Of a DNA stretch of 64,000 nucleotides, positions 61,181 through 64,000 are shown in pieces. Position 1 is the first letter of the stretch, and each line of letters starts with the position of its first letter. The translations under genes and the position numbers were made by a program. This stretch comes from Aculops lycopersici (lineage: Eukaryota > Arthropoda > Arachnida > Trombidiformes > Eriophyidae). The stretch lies in contig WNKI01000001.1 in assembly GCA_015350385.1 (NCBI GenBank), positions 786,496 to 850,495 of the forward strand, given 5' to 3'. The notes beneath the pieces were generated by a model, which did not search any database, was not told the origin of the DNA, and worked only from the letters and a program-made list of their open reading frames with translations.

Positions 61181-63039
61181 TGAGCTGACGATGAACAAAC
61201 TAACGGCTTCATAGTTCATCAGCTCGCCATCCTCTCTTCCACTCGAAACTCATTGTGTCTATTTCCCTGGCTGCCGGATGCTGGAGCAAGTTTGCCGGTT
61301 GGGAGCTAGAGAGTAGCGGCGGCGGTGGCGGCAGCAACAGAAACTGTGGACTTTCAACGCCGACCACTTTGCCTATTGCTCTCCTGCTTGACTGCCTGTT
61401 TCACTTGCAGCTTCACTGAACGACAACGACGGCGACTACAGTGACCTGTTGAGGTCTCGCGCAATGGGAGGGGGCAAATATAAAGCGACGGTCAGGTGAA
61501 TAGTGGAGCCGTGGGACGCACTCACCTGTTCGAATGGCCAGGCCAGGTAAACTGTGTGATGCGGCCGGTGGAGAAGCCAACACAAAGCGCTCATGTAACA
61601 GCAACCCCACACAAACTCACAGTATTTGCCGGCCAGGGGAGTGAGCGAGCAAGCGAAATCGTGTTCTTCTTGTTTTGCCCAATGGGAGTTTCTGCAGTAA
61701 AAAGTAGCGGCAGTGGTGACTTCAACAGGGAAAAACTCGAAAATTTTAACCTTGTGAATCAACGGCAACCGTAAACAGACTCCATTGCTGCAGGCATGCC
61801 AAAAACAGCAGCAGCAGCAGCAGCAGAATTACAACAGCGAGCGTTTGGCGAGAATCTGTATTGGTCTTGCGTGTGAGATCATTTTTGTCGTGGTTTTTGG
61901 TGATGGTGGTGGTGGTGGTGTGGGTTATGTTGTTTGGCTTGCGGGTTGCATAGCCGGCAGCGACAAAACGAAATAGATAACACATCGACTACTGCTATCG
62001 GTTGCCTGATGGCGATGACAACAAGACTTTTACTATTATTACATCGTCAGTATATCGGCTAGCTAACTAGAGCACGTATCACTGCGACTATTATTATATC
62101 CATGGCAATACTATCGATACACAAACAACAAAATTTAGAAATACACCCAAGTAGTTTATAAGTTTGCACACCACGTTGCTTACCAAATCAAATTGTCACA
62201 CTAACAAGAGGAAACTTCTTTCATCGAATGAACCATGATAATCATGCAACCTGATTATTATCAAACTTTATCTTGATTTACAGTTATTATCACTACTATG
62301 CAAGAGCACAACAGTAGATGAATTTATACAAGTTGAGATTATTAATTGGGATCCATTGCAAGCAATCTTGAGACAAAAGACACAATATTCATGAATGGAT
62401 TAAGTTGCATCGATTCCATTACAACCTTAAGGGACTGAACTCCAATTCCTGTGTTATTACTTTAATTATCAGCTATAATTATATTCAGACTATCAATAGA
62501 TTCTCGCAAGTGACGCAAAATTAAAAGGATGCAATTGCAACGATAGAAGCATTTCATTGTTTCTTATAATACTCCTATAATTGAGGTTGTCGTTACCGCT
62601 CCACGTTCCAATCACGTGAACTTTCATCATCATCCCAAATGAGAGAGGTGGCGGCGCAAATATCACCATCATCAAATTAAGCGAAATCTAATTACAATCG
62701 AGCTGCTGCTATAACAACAAAACAATCAAGCTGAAACTGAATTTTAGATGCTCAGTTAGAAACATCAGTATTCAACAGTGTAAGCAGATTAATTAATAAG
62801 TCAATCAATCATTTTAGCACAATAGTAATCAACCAACTAGACCTGTCAAGAATCATCGTCGTCATAATAGTAACCAAAAAGAACGCACAAAATGAATTAG
62901 AGAACTAGATTTTACAAGAACTAGATACAAGCGTAAAATTCTAACATCTCTCTAATTGAAACAAACTAAATCCTATTCAATCGGATAGAGTAGTCCTAAC
63001 AATAACAACATCTGGTAGTTACGCTAGGAAGTTGCAATC

Positions 63040-64000
63040 ATGTTCCGAAGACTCAGGTGGAAAACTTTGAGGATCATCCTCCTGACCTCAATGGTTTGGG
63101 TCTTTGTAGCCTTCACAGTGTTATTCCTTTATCTGGACTGTATAGGTCCCTATGGATGTAGTTCGCGACTAAACAGAACTAGCTTACAAAGCGCAGCTGC
63201 CGCAAGTATGCTGAGCTCATCCTCATCGCATATAAACAGTAATAGTAATCACGATAATATATTAGCAAGTGAGCATAATAGCGATATTAATAACAATGAT
63301 TACATCAGCAATGATATCAATTCTAATCATCACGATGGCGCAAATAGAAACTCTGCTGCGCCCTCAGACGACGACAACAGCATAAATAATAACAACAAAA
63401 ATAGCAACAGCAACGGCAATAGCAACTCATTACAAGATCAAGTAGCAGCGGACTCAATAGATGCTTTCCACATGACCAATTCTGATCGTCATCATCAGCA
63501 ACATAACAATACAACATTATCCCTATCCTCGTCCTCGTTGACGGGTAACACAATCGAAGATGAGAAGCAATTAATAGAAAAATTTAGATCTTCAGAGACG
63601 GGCCAGATCAAGTTGCCTCCATACCCCTCGTCTCAGCTGAGAAGATGGACACCTGTCAAATTAGATATTAACCCCGCTTCTTGGCCAGGTGAAATGGGCA
63701 AAGCAGTTGTGATTGGAAAGGACGAGGAGGCATTGAAAAATGAGCAGTTTAAATTGAATCAATTTAACTTATTGGCCAGTGATAGGATTGCACTCAACAG
63801 GTCGCTGTCCGATGTCAGACTGGCCCAGTGTAAGGGCAAAACTTTTCCCAAAAAACTTCCCACCACCTCAATTGTCATCGTATTCCATAATGAAGCTTGG
63901 TCAACTTTATTAAGAACTGTCCATAGCATAATAAGAACATCTCCACCTCAGTTATTACATGAGATTATAATGGTAGATGATGCTAGTGATAGGGAACATT
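63040..64000 (+). CDS. GALNT1: Polypeptide N-acetylgalactosaminyltransferase, N-terminal part (partial)
   Basis: This frame begins at ATG 63040-63042 and stays open to the window end (320 codons). pp-GalNAc-transferases are Golgi type II membrane enzymes that start mucin-type O-glycosylation. A short basic tail (MFRRLRWKTLR) precedes a signal anchor at about residues 12-34 (IILLTSMVWVFVAFTVLFLYL). The stem, about residues 40-195, is unusually long and rich in Asn, Ser, Asp and His. The catalytic region starts with PASWPGEMGKAVVIG, continues FNLLASDRIALNRSLSDVRLAQCKGK, LPTTSIVIVFHNEAWSTLLRTVHSI and EIIMVDDASDREH; these resemble the GALNT1/13 branch most. The DXH motif, catalytic base and ricin-type lectin domain lie beyond the window. 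No stop or splice interrupts the visible part. Confidence 0.93.
   Translation, partial: MFRRLRWKTLRIILLTSMVWVFVAFTVLFLYLDCIGPYGCSSRLNRTSLQSAAAASMLSSSSSHINSNSNHDNILASEHNSDINNNDYISNDINSNHHDGANRNSAAPSDDDNSINNNNKNSNSNGNSNSLQDQVAADSIDAFHMTNSDRHHQQHNNTTLSLSSSSLTGNTIEDEKQLIEKFRSSETGQIKLPPYPSSQLRRWTPVKLDINPASWPGEMGKAVVIGKDEEALKNEQFKLNQFNLLASDRIALNRSLSDVRLAQCKGKTFPKKLPTTSIVIVFHNEAWSTLLRTVHSIIRTSPPQLLHEIIMVDDASDREH

Larger units (their letters stand above)
56741..63039. other. 6.3-kb region without a recognisable gene
   Basis: The longest gene-poor stretch in the window, upstream of a GALNT gene. Base composition is mixed, with repeated short motifs (CAACTTG, GCTAGC, GAGCGAG), a (GCTA)n run at 61158-61180, a CAG run at about 61807-61825, a TA run at 59211-59222, and several perfect short hairpins. 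Open frames exist but none has a family resemblance, ATG context or splice support. It could hold regulatory DNA, a long 5' UTR intron of the GALNT gene, or non-coding RNAs. Confidence 0.4.

Noticed and set aside
1..64000. Search for tRNA, rRNA, snRNA, CRISPR arrays and transposases
   Set aside because: No B-box-like GGTTCGANTCC with a fitting A box, no spaced direct repeats, and no transposase or reverse-transcriptase motif was found by eye.

Overview
The window is nuclear DNA of an arthropod with very few introns. Large conserved proteins such as PFAS (about 1,450 codons), SPT5 (995), CDC20, FOXRED1 and SLC37 are each read from one uninterrupted exon. Where introns occur they are mostly small (70 to 304 nt), with GTAAGT/GTTAGT/GTGAGG donors and CAG/TAG acceptors. 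A Beaten-path-like immunoglobulin gene points to arthropods. Near-complete intron loss with tight spacing resembles published descriptions of streamlined mite genomes, particularly eriophyoid mites; that placement is an inference from gene structure, not a database result.

Layout. 0-9 kb: the 3' end of an ACSF2-like acyl-CoA synthetase, RNF121, MAX, and PFAS on the minus strand. 9-14.5 kb: a decaying inverted duplication holding a two-HMG-box gene (minus), a near-palindromic centre, a second HMG copy (plus) with a one-base frameshift, and a shrunken PFAS relic (plus), so the order mirrors PFAS-HMG. 14.8-21.6 kb: YIPF6, a two-exon gene I do not recognise, an SLC37 phosphate-linked antiporter and an SLC7 light-chain amino-acid transporter, all minus. 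23.6-36 kb: casein kinase 1 alpha, mitochondrial RBFA, SARAF (two exons), a UAP56/DDX39B helicase, FOXRED1, an AMSH-like N-terminal-domain protein, a second inverted UAP56 copy, UQCC1 and a short eRF3. 37.3-46 kb: a Beat-like gene with introns, about 5.4 kb of non-coding DNA that may be its long first intron, a small two-exon gene, and the C-terminal exon of a MYT1-family factor. 47-57 kb: CDC20, SPT5, a membrane-anchored papain-like protease and a two-exon 3-beta-HSD-like protein. 56.7-63 kb: about 6 kb without a recognisable gene, rich in simple repeats and short hairpins. 63-64 kb: the start of a polypeptide GalNAc-transferase.

Functional picture. Most genes are single-copy housekeeping genes (purine synthesis, translation termination, mRNA export, transcription elongation, cell cycle, mitochondrial assembly, ER/Golgi trafficking) with no operon-like logic. 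The outstanding feature is the pair of independent inverted gene duplications (HMG at 9.1/12.7 kb, UAP56 at 27.2/32.0 kb). In each, coding interiors look base-for-base identical while both flanks have diverged, the signature expected of recent gene conversion between inverted paralogues. No CRISPR, tRNA, rRNA, recognisable transposase or viral gene was seen.
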